A stretch of DNA of 64,000 bases from Sphaerimonospora mesophila NBRC 14179 = JCM 3151 (GCA_001552515.1 BCRI01000015.1:1-64000), one strand, 5' to 3'; counted from the first letter of the stretch, positions 16,025-24,975 are shown. Made by a program: numbers and translations. Notes: generated by a model from the sequence alone, not told the origin.

Positions 16025-16657
16025 TCATGGCTGGGGGCTCTCCGGCGTGGGCGGCGCGCTCTCCTCCGGCCGGGGGCCCTCCTTCGCGGCCTCGGCCACC
16101 ACGATCTGAGCCACCTGCCGCATGCTCATGCGGCGGTCCATGGACGCCTTCTGGATCCACCGGAACGCCTGCGGCTCGGTCCACCCGTGCTGGGTCATCA
16201 GCAGGCCCTTGGCCCGGTCCACGAGCTTCCTCGTCTCCAGCCGGCCGGAGAGGGTGGAGACCTCCTTCTCCAGCGCCGTGATCTCCTCGTGCCGGCTGAT
16301 CGCCATCTCGATCGCCGGGACCAGGTCGCCCTTGGTGAACGGCTTGACCAGGTACGCCATCGCTCCCGCGTCCCTGGCCCGCTCGACCAGGTCGCGCTGG
16401 GAGAACGCGGTCAGGATGAGGCAGGGTGCGATCCGCTCGGCGACGATCCGCTCGGCGGCCGAGATCCCGTCGAGGACCGGCATCTTCACGTCCAGGACCA
16501 CCAGGTCGGGGCGCAGCTCCGTGGCCAGCTGGACCACGGTCTCCCCGTCGCCGGCCTCCCCCACGACGGCGTAGCCGTCCTCTTCGAGCATCTCCTTCAG
16601 GTCGAGGCGGATCAGTGCCTCATCTTCCGCGATCACCACTCGTCGCTGCGTACTCAC
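16025..16657 (-). CDS. pdtaR: ANTAR-domain response regulator (PdtaR-type)
   Basis: A two-domain antiterminator. The receiver has RRVVIAEDEALIRLDLKEML with the acidic pair, VVLDVKMPVLDG with the phosphorylatable Asp, and the conserved Lys in YLVKPF. After a coiled linker, RKLVDRAKGLLMTQHGWTEPQAFRWIQKASM is the RNA-binding ANTAR domain. PdtaR-type proteins bind paired hairpins in mRNA leaders to prevent termination; the partner kinase is PdtaS-like and is not in this window. The GTG at 16657 is preferred over a TTG at 16699, because TAACCT lies seven bases before it and homologous proteins begin just before the receiver. A Pro/Glu-rich tail follows. Confidence 0.92.
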   Translation of the reverse strand: MSTQRRVVIAEDEALIRLDLKEMLEEDGYAVVGEAGDGETVVQLATELRPDLVVLDVKMPVLDGISAAERIVAERIAPCLILTAFSQRDLVERARDAGAMAYLVKPFTKGDLVPAIEMAISRHEEITALEKEVSTLSGRLETRKLVDRAKGLLMTQHGWTEPQAFRWIQKASMDRRMSMRQVAQIVVAEAAKEGPRPEESAPPTPESPQP

Positions 16658-16664
16658 GCACAAG

Positions 16665-16670
16665 AGGTTA
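16665..16670 (-). promoter_or_regulatory. Likely leaderless -10 box of pdtaR
   Basis: TAACCT on the minus strand ends seven bases before the GTG at 16657. It supports that start over the upstream TTG. Confidence 0.45.
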
Positions 16671-16776
16671 CCGATGTCCGCTACATTGGGACCACGCAAG
16701 GGGTCACGCGGACGATCATCGATCCGCTAGGCTCCGAGCGACGGGATCCGGACGACCATATAGAGTCCGGATTGAA

Positions 16777-16851
16777 GCCCCGGTACCCCAATTGGCATGA
16801 GGGAGCGGATTCAAAACCCGTACAGTGTGGGTTCGAGTCCCACCCGGGGCA
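16777..16851 (+). tRNA. tRNA-Leu-like gene, anticodon CAA, short variable loop
   Basis: The cloverleaf is clear. The acceptor is GCCCCGG/CCGGGGC (16777-16783/16844-16850) with discriminator A. The D-arm uses CCCC against AGGG, with three good pairs and one mismatch, and has G18G19. The anticodon stem is GCGGA/CCCGT with one A-C mismatch beside the loop TTCAAAA, anticodon CAA at 16812-16814. The T-arm is GTGGG-TTCGAGT-CCCAC. CCA is not encoded. The variable loop is only five bases (ACAGT), whereas bacterial leucine tRNAs normally have a long variable arm. Leucine identity rests on the anticodon alone. Confidence 0.85.
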
Positions 16852-16909
16852 CTTTCACCGGCCGGACCGGGTCGGTGGGTCGTCGGACGCCTGGCCGGTC
16901 GGCGCCCCC

Positions 16910-17441
16910 TCATCTGAAGACGACTGTCCGGTCGCCGTTGAGCGGCACGCGGTGCTCGACGCACCACTGCACGGCACGCGCCGGCGCCAAGCATTGCACC
17001 TCGCGACCCGCGGCGGCGAGGCCCTCGGGGTCGAGCGTGTGATCGACCCGGGTCACCTCCTGTTCGGTGATCGGACCCTCGTCGAGTTCGGGCGTCACGT
17101 AGTGCGCCGTCGCGCCGATGAGCTTCACGCCGCGGTCGAACGCCTGATGGTACGGCCTGGCCCCTATGAAGCTGGGCAAGAAGGAATGGTGGATGTTGAT
17201 CGCCCGCCCGGCCGGCTTGCCGCACAGCTCATCGGAGAGGATCTGCATGTACCGGGCCAGAACCACCAGATCTACCCGGTCCTCCTCGATGATCTCCAAC
17301 GGGCGCCGCTCCTGAGCGGTCGCCGTACTGGCGATTTTCAACGATGTCGCATCCGTGTTCGACGAGGAACCCTGACACCGCGTGCACGATGCCAGGCCGC
17401 TCCGGGCAGACGAGGGTAAGAACGTACTGCTTCGCGACCAC
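16910..17441 (-). pseudogene. purU: Formyltetrahydrofolate deformylase, internally deleted
   Basis: The N-terminal ACT domain begins well from a GTG at 17441 ([20 protein letters not shown], then [14 protein letters not shown]). It then jumps, in another frame, to the C-terminal half of the catalytic domain: [19 protein letters not shown], the catalytic-region INIHHSFLPSFIGARPYHQA, and IGATAHYVTPELDEGPI. An intact PurU is about 285 residues; roughly 100 codons between the two parts are missing and the junction (near 17310) is out of frame. PurU would release formate from 10-formyl-THF for purine synthesis. The flanking halves are still well conserved, so the loss looks recent, unless it is an assembly error. 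Confidence 0.85.
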
Positions 17442-17693
17442 GCGATCTCCATGTTGCGTATTACGAAACAACCATCTCTATATACAACAGGGTGAGGGGC
17501 CCGGCGGGGACAGTCAAGACATCAGGCCGAAAATCGGAGATTCGACAGTCAAGTCTGTTGCGCTACGCAGGACAAGGCGCATAATCAGCAACATGCTCGG
17601 GGGGAGCGGGAAGGTCTGCTCGGAGGGCCGACCGTCAGGGTCCGTCGGCGGACCCTGATCCCGCAACGTCGACGACTCCTGGAGGTCGCCCCC

Positions 17694-19265
17694 GTGTCCA
17701 AAACCTCACCCACATCCATCGACCGACCCCTGTTCCTGATCTCCGCGGGCCTGGCGGCGGCGTTCGTCGCCTGGGGCGTGTTCGCCACCGACAACCTGGC
17801 GACGGTCGCCGGGACGGCCAAGGACTTCGTCATCGAAGGATTCGGCTGGGTTTTCATCCTCACCTCCGCGGGGTTCGTCTTCCTCGCGGTGGCCCTCGCG
17901 ATCAGCCGCTACGGCCGGATCCGCTTGGGAAAGGACTCCGACCGCCCCGAGTTCCGCACCTCGTCATGGGTGGCCATGATGTTCAGCGCGGGCATGGGCA
18001 TCGGGCTCATGTTCTATGGCGTCGCCGAGCCGCTCAACCACCTCGCCACACCACCGCTGGGCCTGGCCGAGCCGGGATCGAAGGAGGCGGCCCGGCTCGC
18101 GACGGAATACTCCTACTTCCACTGGGCGATCCACCCGTGGGCGATGTACGCCGTCGTCGGCCTGGCCCTGGCCTACTCCGCCTTCAGGAAAGGACGGGCC
18201 AGCCTGATCAGCTCGGCCTTCTTCCCGTTGCTCGGTGACCGGACGCGCGGCGGCGCCGGCAGGGCGGCCGACATCTTCGCCATCATCGCGACGCTCTTCG
18301 GATCCGCGACCTCGCTCGGCCTCGGCGCGCTCCAGATCAACAGCGGCCTGACCCAGCTGTGGGGCTTCCCCAAGTCGACACCGCTGGCCATCGGCATCAT
18401 CGCCGCTCTCACCACGGCCTTCGTCATATCGGCGGTGACCGGGGTGCGCCGCGGCATCCAGTGGCTGTCCAACACCAACATGGTGCTCGCGATCCTGCTG
18501 CTCGCCTTCCTGTTCGTCGTCGGGCCGACCGTGTTCGTGCTCAACACGTTCACCGAGTCGGTCGGCGGATACCTCGGCGACCTGCTGCCGATGAGCTTCC
18601 GATCCGGAGCCTTCGGCGGAGCGGAGTGGCTGTCCGCCTGGACGATCTTCTACTGGGCCTGGTGGATCTCCTGGACGCCCTTCGTGGGCATGTTCATCGC
18701 GCGCATCTCCAAGGGCAGGACCATCCGGGAGTTCGTCGTCGGCGTCATCCTCATCCCGAGCCTGGTCAGCTTCGTGTGGTTCGCGATCCTCGGTGGCTCG
18801 GCGCTGCACGTCGAACTGTCGGGGAAAGCCGATCTCGCGGCCGCCGCGGCGGAGGGCCCCGAGTTCGCGCTGTTCGGCCTGCTGCGGGAGTACCCGATGT
18901 TCGCGGTCATGGCGGTTCTCGTGATGGTGCTCGTCGCGCTCTTCTTCGTCAGCGGGGCCGATGCGGCGTCCGTCGTCATGGGCACGCTGTCATCGCGCGG
19001 CGTGCTGGAGCCGGGCCGGGGCGTCGTCATCCTGTGGGGCACCGCCACCGGAATGGTCGCCGCGGTCCTGCTGCTCGCCGGCGGGTTGGACGCGCTGCAG
19101 ACCCTGTGCATCCTCGCCGCCGCGCCGTTCCTACTCGTGATCTGCGGCATGTGCGCCGGCCTGATCAAGGATTTACGGCAGGAGCCGAAAGCCGCCGCTG
19201 CGGAGCCTGCGTCCCCCGGGCGCGCCCCGGAGTCTCCGGCTGAGACGCAGACCCTGCCGGTCTAG
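17694..19265 (+). CDS. BCCT-family betaine/choline/carnitine transporter
   Basis: A 523-residue secondary transporter with about twelve membrane segments. The family hallmark MFSAGMGIGLMFYGVAEPLNH lies near residue 100. The conserved tryptophan-rich block FYWAWWISWTPFVGMFIARISKG, followed by RTIREFV, lies near 320-350. Family members take up glycine betaine or related quaternary amines with Na+ or H+, often for osmotic protection. The C-terminal tail is Ala/Pro/Glu-rich, as in osmoregulated relatives. The GTG start has GGAGG eight bases upstream. The 240-base upstream gap contains a ten-base direct repeat GACAGTCAAG (17509-17518 and 17544-17553). A 16-bp hairpin follows the gene. Confidence 0.92.
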   Translation: MSKTSPTSIDRPLFLISAGLAAAFVAWGVFATDNLATVAGTAKDFVIEGFGWVFILTSAGFVFLAVALAISRYGRIRLGKDSDRPEFRTSSWVAMMFSAGMGIGLMFYGVAEPLNHLATPPLGLAEPGSKEAARLATEYSYFHWAIHPWAMYAVVGLALAYSAFRKGRASLISSAFFPLLGDRTRGGAGRAADIFAIIATLFGSATSLGLGALQINSGLTQLWGFPKSTPLAIGIIAALTTAFVISAVTGVRRGIQWLSNTNMVLAILLLAFLFVVGPTVFVLNTFTESVGGYLGDLLPMSFRSGAFGGAEWLSAWTIFYWAWWISWTPFVGMFIARISKGRTIREFVVGVILIPSLVSFVWFAILGGSALHVELSGKADLAAAAAEGPEFALFGLLREYPMFAVMAVLVMVLVALFFVSGADAASVVMGTLSSRGVLEPGRGVVILWGTATGMVAAVLLLAGGLDALQTLCILAAAPFLLVICGMCAGLIKDLRQEPKAAAAEPASPGRAPESPAETQTLPV

Positions 19266-19300
19266 ATTCCGGGTGATGTCCCGAATGTGAGCTCCGGCGG

Positions 19301-19356
19301 GTGGCCGAGCGGCATCAACGATGGCGGCCACGAGCCAGACGATGCCGCTCGGCCAC
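19301..19356. terminator. Long convergent hairpin between BCCT and ABC exporter genes
   Basis: A perfect 16-base stem (GTGGCCGAGCGGCATC / GATGCCGCTCGGCCAC) encloses a 24-base loop. It ends two bases before the stop codon of the minus-strand ABC gene and 35 bases after the BCCT stop, so it can serve both convergent transcripts. Confidence 0.75.
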
Positions 19357-19357
19357 C

Positions 19358-21226
19358 TCAATCGCGGGCGAGGCTGTCCAGCCAGGCCTGGTGCAGGCGG
19401 GCGAATCTGCCGGAGCGGGCGATGAGACGCTCCGGCGGCCCGTCCTCGACGATCCGGCCGCCCTCCATCACGAGCACCCGGTCGGCGATCTCCACGGTCG
19501 ACAGCCGATGCGCGATGATAACCGCGGTCCGGTCGGCCAGGATCGTGCGCAGCGCCCGCTGCACGAGCCGTTCGCTCGGTACGTCGAGGCTGGAGGTGGC
19601 CTCGTCGAGGATCAGCACGGCTGGATCGGCGAGGAAGGCACGGGCGAACGCGACGAGTTGCCGCTGCCCCGCCGACATCCGGCCGCCGCGCTTGCCGACC
19701 TGCGTGCCGTAGCCCTCGGGCAGCGCGGAGACGAACGTGTGCGCGCCGATCGCCTCGGCCGCCTCGACGACGGCGGCCGTCGGCGCGTCCGGCCGGCCGA
19801 ACCTGATGTTGTCGGCGATCGTGCCGGTGAACAGGAAGTTCTCCTGGGTCACCATGACGACGTGGCGGCGCAGCTCGGCCTCGTCGAGGTCACGCAGATC
19901 CACGCCGTCGAGCAGGACCCGCCCGGCCACGGGATCGTAGAACCTGGCCATCAGCTTGGCCAGCGTGGTCTTGCCCGCACCGGTCGTGCCGACCACGGCG
20001 ACGGTCTGCCCCGCGGGGATCTCCAGATCCAGCCGGGGCAGCACGGCCCGGCCGCCGTCGTAGCCGAACTCCACGGCCTCGAACCGCAGCCCGCCGCGCG
20101 CTCCGTCACTCCCCCTGCCTGGCGCCCCACCCGGCACCTCGCCGCGCGACCCGTCGAGCGGCACCGGCCGGCGCGGCTCGGCGACGTCGGGCCGCTCCTC
20201 CAGCACGCCGGACAGCTTCTCCAGCGCGGCGCCGGCCGACTGCAGCGCGTTGTAGAACTGGCTGATCTCCTGCATCGGCTCGTAGAACTGCCGCAGGTAG
20301 AGCAGGAAGGCGGCGAGCACGCCGACCGTCACCGTGCCGTTCAGGGCGAGCCATCCGCCGTACAGCAACACGGCCGCGACCGTGACGTTGCCGATGAGCT
20401 TGATGCCCGGCATGAACACGGCGACCAGGCGGGTGCTGCGCATGTTGGCGTCACGGTAGTCGGCGTTGAGCCGTTCGAAGATCTCCTGGTTGCGCGGCTC
20501 CCTGCGGAACGCCTGTACGGCGCGGATGCCGGTCATCGACTCGACGAAGTGGACGATGACCAGCGCGACCGCCTGACGGCTCCGGCGGTAGGCGACGCTC
20601 GACTCCCTCCGGAACCACCGGGTGAACAGCAGCAGGACCGGCAGCGGCAGCAGCGCCGCCAGCCCGAGGCGGACGTCGAGCACGAGCAGCATGATCGCGG
20701 TGCCGCACAGGGTCAGCACCGCCGTGACGAGGCCGTCGAAGCCGGAGTCCAGCAGCTCGCCGATCGCCTCGACGTCGGAGGTGAGCCGGGAGATCACCCG
20801 GCCGGAGGTGTACTTCTCGTGGAACGACAGCGACAGCCGCTGGAAATGGTCGAAGACCCGGCGGCGGAGTTCGAGCAGGATGTCCTGCCCGATCCGGCCG
20901 GACATCTGAAGGAACACCATCCGGGTGAGCGCCTGGACGAGCGTGGCCGCGACGACCAGGGCGATGATCGTCAGCAGCGTTCCCGGCCCACCGCCCGCCA
21001 GCATCGGCGGGATGCCGTCGTCGATGCCGGCCTTCACCAGATAGGGCAGGGCCAGGCCGGCCGCGCTGGACAGCACGATGACGGCGGTCAGCAGCGCGAT
21101 CCGCCGGCGATGCGGCCGCAGCAGATCGGCGAGCAGCCGGCGCGAGCGGGTGCGCAGCAGCAGGGAGACGCTCTCGGACACCTGGTCCTGGTCCTCGGCC
21201 GCGACGCCCCGCCAGGAGTCGTTCAC
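19358..21226 (-). CDS. ABC exporter half-transporter, catalytically complete partner
   Basis: A 622-residue type IV exporter subunit: six membrane helices (about residues 35-320), then a nucleotide-binding domain. It has Walker A VGTTGAGKTTLAK, signature MSAGQRQLVAFARAF, Walker B VLILDEATSSLD with the catalytic Glu, and H-loop VIIAHRLSTV. The signature reads SAGQ instead of SGGQ. It starts inside the stop of the upstream ABC gene (four-base overlap), so the two subunits are made together as a heterodimer, as in BmrCD or TM287/288. The substrate may be a drug, lipid or peptide; nothing in the sequence decides. Confidence 0.92.
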   Translation of the reverse strand: MNDSWRGVAAEDQDQVSESVSLLLRTRSRRLLADLLRPHRRRIALLTAVIVLSSAAGLALPYLVKAGIDDGIPPMLAGGGPGTLLTIIALVVAATLVQALTRMVFLQMSGRIGQDILLELRRRVFDHFQRLSLSFHEKYTSGRVISRLTSDVEAIGELLDSGFDGLVTAVLTLCGTAIMLLVLDVRLGLAALLPLPVLLLFTRWFRRESSVAYRRSRQAVALVIVHFVESMTGIRAVQAFRREPRNQEIFERLNADYRDANMRSTRLVAVFMPGIKLIGNVTVAAVLLYGGWLALNGTVTVGVLAAFLLYLRQFYEPMQEISQFYNALQSAGAALEKLSGVLEERPDVAEPRRPVPLDGSRGEVPGGAPGRGSDGARGGLRFEAVEFGYDGGRAVLPRLDLEIPAGQTVAVVGTTGAGKTTLAKLMARFYDPVAGRVLLDGVDLRDLDEAELRRHVVMVTQENFLFTGTIADNIRFGRPDAPTAAVVEAAEAIGAHTFVSALPEGYGTQVGKRGGRMSAGQRQLVAFARAFLADPAVLILDEATSSLDVPSERLVQRALRTILADRTAVIIAHRLSTVEIADRVLVMEGGRIVEDGPPERLIARSGRFARLHQAWLDSLARD

Positions 21227-23172
21227 CGCAGGGCCCGCTCTGGATCGAGATCGGCGTCCTGCGCCAGCAGCGCGCGGTATTCCGGCACCGACGACAGCAG
21301 GTCGGCGTGCCGCCCGACGCCCGCGATGGAGCCGTGGCTGAGCAGCGCCACCCGGTCGGCGAGCAGCACGGTCGAGGCCCGGTGGGCGACGATGAGGCCG
21401 GTCGCGTCGGCGAGGACCCTGCGCAGCGCCTCCTCGACCAGGGCCTCGGTCTCCACGTCGAGCGCGGACAGGGTGTCGTCGAGCACGAGGACGCGGGGCC
21501 TGCCGAGGATCGCCCGGGCCAGGGCGAGGCGCTGCCGCTGACCGCCGGACAGCGACATGCCCTGCTCGCCGATCCGGGTGTCCAGCGCCCAGGGCAGGTC
21601 GAAGACGAACGTGGCCTGGGCTATCTCCAGTGCCTCCCGGATCTCCCGGTCGGTGGCGTCGGCCCGGCCCAGCGTGACGTTCTCCCGCACGCTCATCGAG
21701 AACAGCGTGGGCTCCTCGAACGCGGTGGCGACCATCGAACGCAGCGACGGGAGCGAAAGGTCCCGCACGTCGCGTCCGTCGATCGTGACCCGGCCGCCGG
21801 TCACGTCGCGGAGCCTGGGCACCAGCGACGTCAGCGTCGTCTTGCCCGAGCCGGTGGCCCCGACGATCGCGACGGTCTCACCCGGCCGCACGTCGAGCCG
21901 GACGTCCCGCAGCACGGACCGGTCGGCGCCGGGGAACCGGAACTCCACCCCCTCGAACCGCAGATGTCCCCGCCCGCCCGGCCGTCTCCCGGTGGCGCGC
22001 CGCCCGTCCTCGATCTCCGTCCCGGTCTCGTTCTCTCCACCGGTCCCGTTTTCTTTGCCGGCCCCGTTTTCTTTGCCGGTCGAGGTTTCCGCGCCGGTCG
22101 AGACTCCCGTACCGGCCGAGGTTCCCGTACCGGCCGAGATCTCCGTGCCGGTCTCGTTCTGCGCGCCCGTGATGTCGGGTACGGTGTCCAGCACCTCAGT
22201 GACCCGGTCAGCAGCGGTCATCGCCTCCTGGCCCATGGCGAGGATGTAGCCCAGCGAGGCGACCGGCCACACGAGTTGCAGGACGAGGGTCGTGAACGCG
22301 ACCAGTGTGCCGAGCGTCAGCGCGCCGGCGCCCACGGCGACCGCGCCGAGCAGCAGGACCATGGCCAGCGTGAGGTTCGGGATCACCTCGAGGAACGTGA
22401 AGAAGCGCGACGACAGCCGGACCTTGCCCAGTGCCGTACGGCGCAGCCCGCTCGCGGCCTCGTCGAACACCCCGTAGAGGTGACGGCGCCGGCCGAACGC
22501 CTTGATCGTGCGGATGCCGAGCGCCGCCTCCTCGACGAGCGTGGCCAGATCGCCCTGCTGGTCCTGCACCTGGCGCGAGACGCGGATGTACCGCTTCTCG
22601 AACCGCAGCGACAGCGCCACGACCGGTACGGCCGACGCCGTGACGAGCAGGCCGAGCGGCCAGTACGTCCGCAGGAGCACGATGACGACCGCGGTGAGCT
22701 GGAGGATGTTCATGATCAGGAACAGCACTCCGAAGCCCAGGAAGCGACGGATCGTGGACAGGTCGGTCGTCGCGCGCGACAGGAGCTGCCCGGACTGCCA
22801 CTCGTCGTGGAAGCTCATTGGCAGCCGCTGCAGGTGCCGGTAGAGATCGTCGCGGATCGTCGTCTCCAGGCCGAGCACCGGCCCCGCCTGCGACCACCTG
22901 CGTACGAAGGTGAGCACGGCCTCGGCGACGCCGAGGCCGAGGGCGAGCAGCCCGAGCGGGAGCAGCGCGGCGCGGTCGCCCTGGGCCACCGGACCGTCGA
23001 TGATCTCCTTGCCGACAAGCGGGATGACCGTGCCCGCGGCGATGCCGAGGAAGGCGGCGACCCAGGACACGATCATGATCCGCGTGTACGGCCGCAGATA
23101 GGACCGCAGCCGCCACAGCGAGTGCCATAAGGGGCGGCGGGTGTCGGGCCCGGATCCGGGCCGCTCGCGCAT
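21223..23172 (-). CDS. ABC exporter half-transporter, degenerate Walker B partner
   Basis: The 649-residue partner of the downstream ABC subunit. It has six membrane helices and an ATPase domain with Walker A GATGSGKTT and signature LSGGQRQRLALARAI. Walker B is VLVLDDTLSALD, in which Asp replaces the catalytic Glu; the H-loop is GLIVAHRAST. One degenerate and one competent site is the usual arrangement of heterodimeric exporters. Between the two domains (about residues 335-385) is an unusual repetitive Gly/Thr/Glu/Ser/Ala insert encoded by an 18-base tandem repeat. The gene has a GGAGA close to its ATG and no partner upstream, so it is first in a two-gene operon. Confidence 0.92.
   Translation of the reverse strand: MRERPGSGPDTRRPLWHSLWRLRSYLRPYTRIMIVSWVAAFLGIAAGTVIPLVGKEIIDGPVAQGDRAALLPLGLLALGLGVAEAVLTFVRRWSQAGPVLGLETTIRDDLYRHLQRLPMSFHDEWQSGQLLSRATTDLSTIRRFLGFGVLFLIMNILQLTAVVIVLLRTYWPLGLLVTASAVPVVALSLRFEKRYIRVSRQVQDQQGDLATLVEEAALGIRTIKAFGRRRHLYGVFDEAASGLRRTALGKVRLSSRFFTFLEVIPNLTLAMVLLLGAVAVGAGALTLGTLVAFTTLVLQLVWPVASLGYILAMGQEAMTAADRVTEVLDTVPDITGAQNETGTEISAGTGTSAGTGVSTGAETSTGKENGAGKENGTGGENETGTEIEDGRRATGRRPGGRGHLRFEGVEFRFPGADRSVLRDVRLDVRPGETVAIVGATGSGKTTLTSLVPRLRDVTGGRVTIDGRDVRDLSLPSLRSMVATAFEEPTLFSMSVRENVTLGRADATDREIREALEIAQATFVFDLPWALDTRIGEQGMSLSGGQRQRLALARAILGRPRVLVLDDTLSALDVETEALVEEALRRVLADATGLIVAHRASTVLLADRVALLSHGSIAGVGRHADLLSSVPEYRALLAQDADLDPERALR
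22010..22170. repeat. 18-bp tandem repeat inside the ABC exporter gene
   Basis: Units such as GTACCGGCCGAGGTTCCC and GTTTTCTTTGCCGGCCCC repeat with an 18-base (six-codon) period, roughly eight imperfect units. They encode a six-residue Gly/Thr/Glu/Ala/Ser pattern in the linker between the membrane and ATP-binding domains. The frame is kept throughout. Confidence 0.75.
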
Positions 23173-23356
23173 CGTCTCCGTGGCGCTCCCCCCGGTGCAT
23201 GGACAGGATCAGACGGCTCGCACTGCCATGCTTTACCAGGAGTCGGCGGTCATCAAGGGGGTTTCCCCGACCGCCCGGTGTTCCAGATGTCCCGTGCCCG
23301 GGTGTCCGACGCCCCCGCTGTCCCGGCTGTCCCGGGCGTCCCAGTGGGCCGGGCGA

Positions 23357-24787
23357 TCACCCGGGGTGGGCGACCGCCGAGCCGATGGTGTGGACCCGCA
23401 GGGCGTTGGTGGACCCGTGCGTGCCGGGCGGGGAGCCGGCGACGATCACCACCTTGTCGCCCTTCTCGCACCGGCCGAGCGACAGCAGCGACGCCTCGAC
23501 CTGACGGACCATGTCGTCGGTGTGGTGGACGAACGGGACCTCGAAGGTCTCCACCCCCCACGTCAGCGCGAGCTGGCCGCACACCTGCGGGTTGGAGGTC
23601 AGCGCGAGCAGCGGGATCGGCGAGCGGTAGCGGGCCAGGCGACGGGCGGTCTCACCGGACATCGTGAACGCCACGAGGGCCTTGGCCTTGACGATCGCGC
23701 CCACCTCCGCCGCCGCGCGGGCGATGGCGCCACCGGTGGTCTCCGGCAGGCGATCCAGGGTGTGCGTGGCCTCCAGGCTCGTGCTCTCCGCCGCGATGGC
23801 GATGCGGTGCATGGTGGCGACAGAATCGACCGGATAGTTGCCGACCGAGGTCTCACCCGACAGCATCACCGCGTCGGCGCCGTCCATGACGGCGTAGGCG
23901 ACGTCGGAGGCCTCGGCGCGGGTCGGGCGCGGGGCGTTCATCATCGAGTCGAGCATCTGGGTGGCCACGATGACCGGGTGGGCCTTTTCGCGGCACAGCT
24001 CGATGATCCGGCGCTGGACGATCGGCACCTGCTCCAGCGGAAGCTCCACGCCGAGGTCGCCGCGCGCGACCATCACGCCGTCGAACGCGTCGACGATCTC
24101 TTCGAGGTGCTCGACGGCCTGCGGCTTCTCGATCTTGGCGAGGAGGGGCAGATGGACGCCCTCCTCATCCATGATCTTCTTGACCAGCAGCGCGTCGTCC
24201 GGCGACCGGACGAACGACAGGGCGATCAGGTCGAACCCGGTGCGCAGCGCCCAGCGCAGGTCCCTCTCGTCCTTCTCGGTGAGCGCGGGCGCGCTCACGG
24301 CGACCCCGGGCAGGTTGAGGCCCTTGTTGTCGGAGATCATGCCGCCGACGATCACGCGGGTGACCACGCGTGGCCCGTCCACGGCGGTCACCTCAAGGTT
24401 GAGACGGCCGTCGTCGACCAGCACGGTGTCGCCCGGACTGACGTCACCGGGCAGTCCCTCGTACGTCGTGGAGACCATCTCTCGGTCCCCCGGGACGTCC
24501 TCCGTCGTGATCGTGAAGACGTCGCCGTAGCCGAGCCGTACGGGACCGGAGGCGAAGCGGCCGACGCGGATCTTGGGGCCCTGCAGGTCGGCGAGGACGC
24601 CGACGGGACGTCCCAACTCCTCCGCGGCGGCCCTGACCCGGTCCAGGATCTCCCTGTGCAGCTCGTGGCTGCCGTGGGAAAGGTTGAATCGGGCCACGTT
24701 CATGCCGGCGAGGATGAGCTCGCGCAGACGTTCGGGCGATGAGGAGGCGGGACCCAGGGTGCAGACGATCTTAGCTCGACGACTCAC
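23357..24787 (-). CDS. pyk: Pyruvate kinase
   Basis: Pyruvate kinase makes ATP and pyruvate from phosphoenolpyruvate, the last step of glycolysis. From the GTG at 24787 the protein is 476 residues, the normal length. It opens with SRRAKIVCTLGPASSS and has MNVARFNLSHGSHE and the active-site LAKIEKPQAVEHLEEIV with the catalytic Lys. GVMVARGDLGVELP binds the metal, and MLDSMMNAPRPTRAEASDVA precedes the C-terminal allosteric domain. TAGGGT seven bases before this GTG argues for it, against an upstream start at 24820, and for a leaderless mRNA. The gene is close to pdtaR, as in other actinobacteria. Confidence 0.96.
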   Translation of the reverse strand: MSRRAKIVCTLGPASSSPERLRELILAGMNVARFNLSHGSHELHREILDRVRAAAEELGRPVGVLADLQGPKIRVGRFASGPVRLGYGDVFTITTEDVPGDREMVSTTYEGLPGDVSPGDTVLVDDGRLNLEVTAVDGPRVVTRVIVGGMISDNKGLNLPGVAVSAPALTEKDERDLRWALRTGFDLIALSFVRSPDDALLVKKIMDEEGVHLPLLAKIEKPQAVEHLEEIVDAFDGVMVARGDLGVELPLEQVPIVQRRIIELCREKAHPVIVATQMLDSMMNAPRPTRAEASDVAYAVMDGADAVMLSGETSVGNYPVDSVATMHRIAIAAESTSLEATHTLDRLPETTGGAIARAAAEVGAIVKAKALVAFTMSGETARRLARYRSPIPLLALTSNPQVCGQLALTWGVETFEVPFVHHTDDMVRQVEASLLSLGRCEKGDKVVIVAGSPPGTHGSTNALRVHTIGSAVAHPG

Positions 24788-24794
24788 AAGTACT

Positions 24795-24800
24795 ACCCTA
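24795..24800 (-). promoter_or_regulatory. Likely leaderless -10 box of pyk
   Basis: TAGGGT on the minus strand ends seven bases before the GTG at 24787 and supports that start. Confidence 0.45.
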
Positions 24801-24975
24801 ATTGGTACAGACCACTTCATGTGACGGCAGGCACATGCGTCGCCGAGTATTCACGGTCTCTCACCAGGGAGTTCACCCATCCGGCCCGATGGCGGCACGG
24901 CGTCATCACATCTTGCTCTGACCACGCTACTCCTCGCGGCCCGCTTCCACCGGGCTTTCCACCCCGTCAGCCCGG

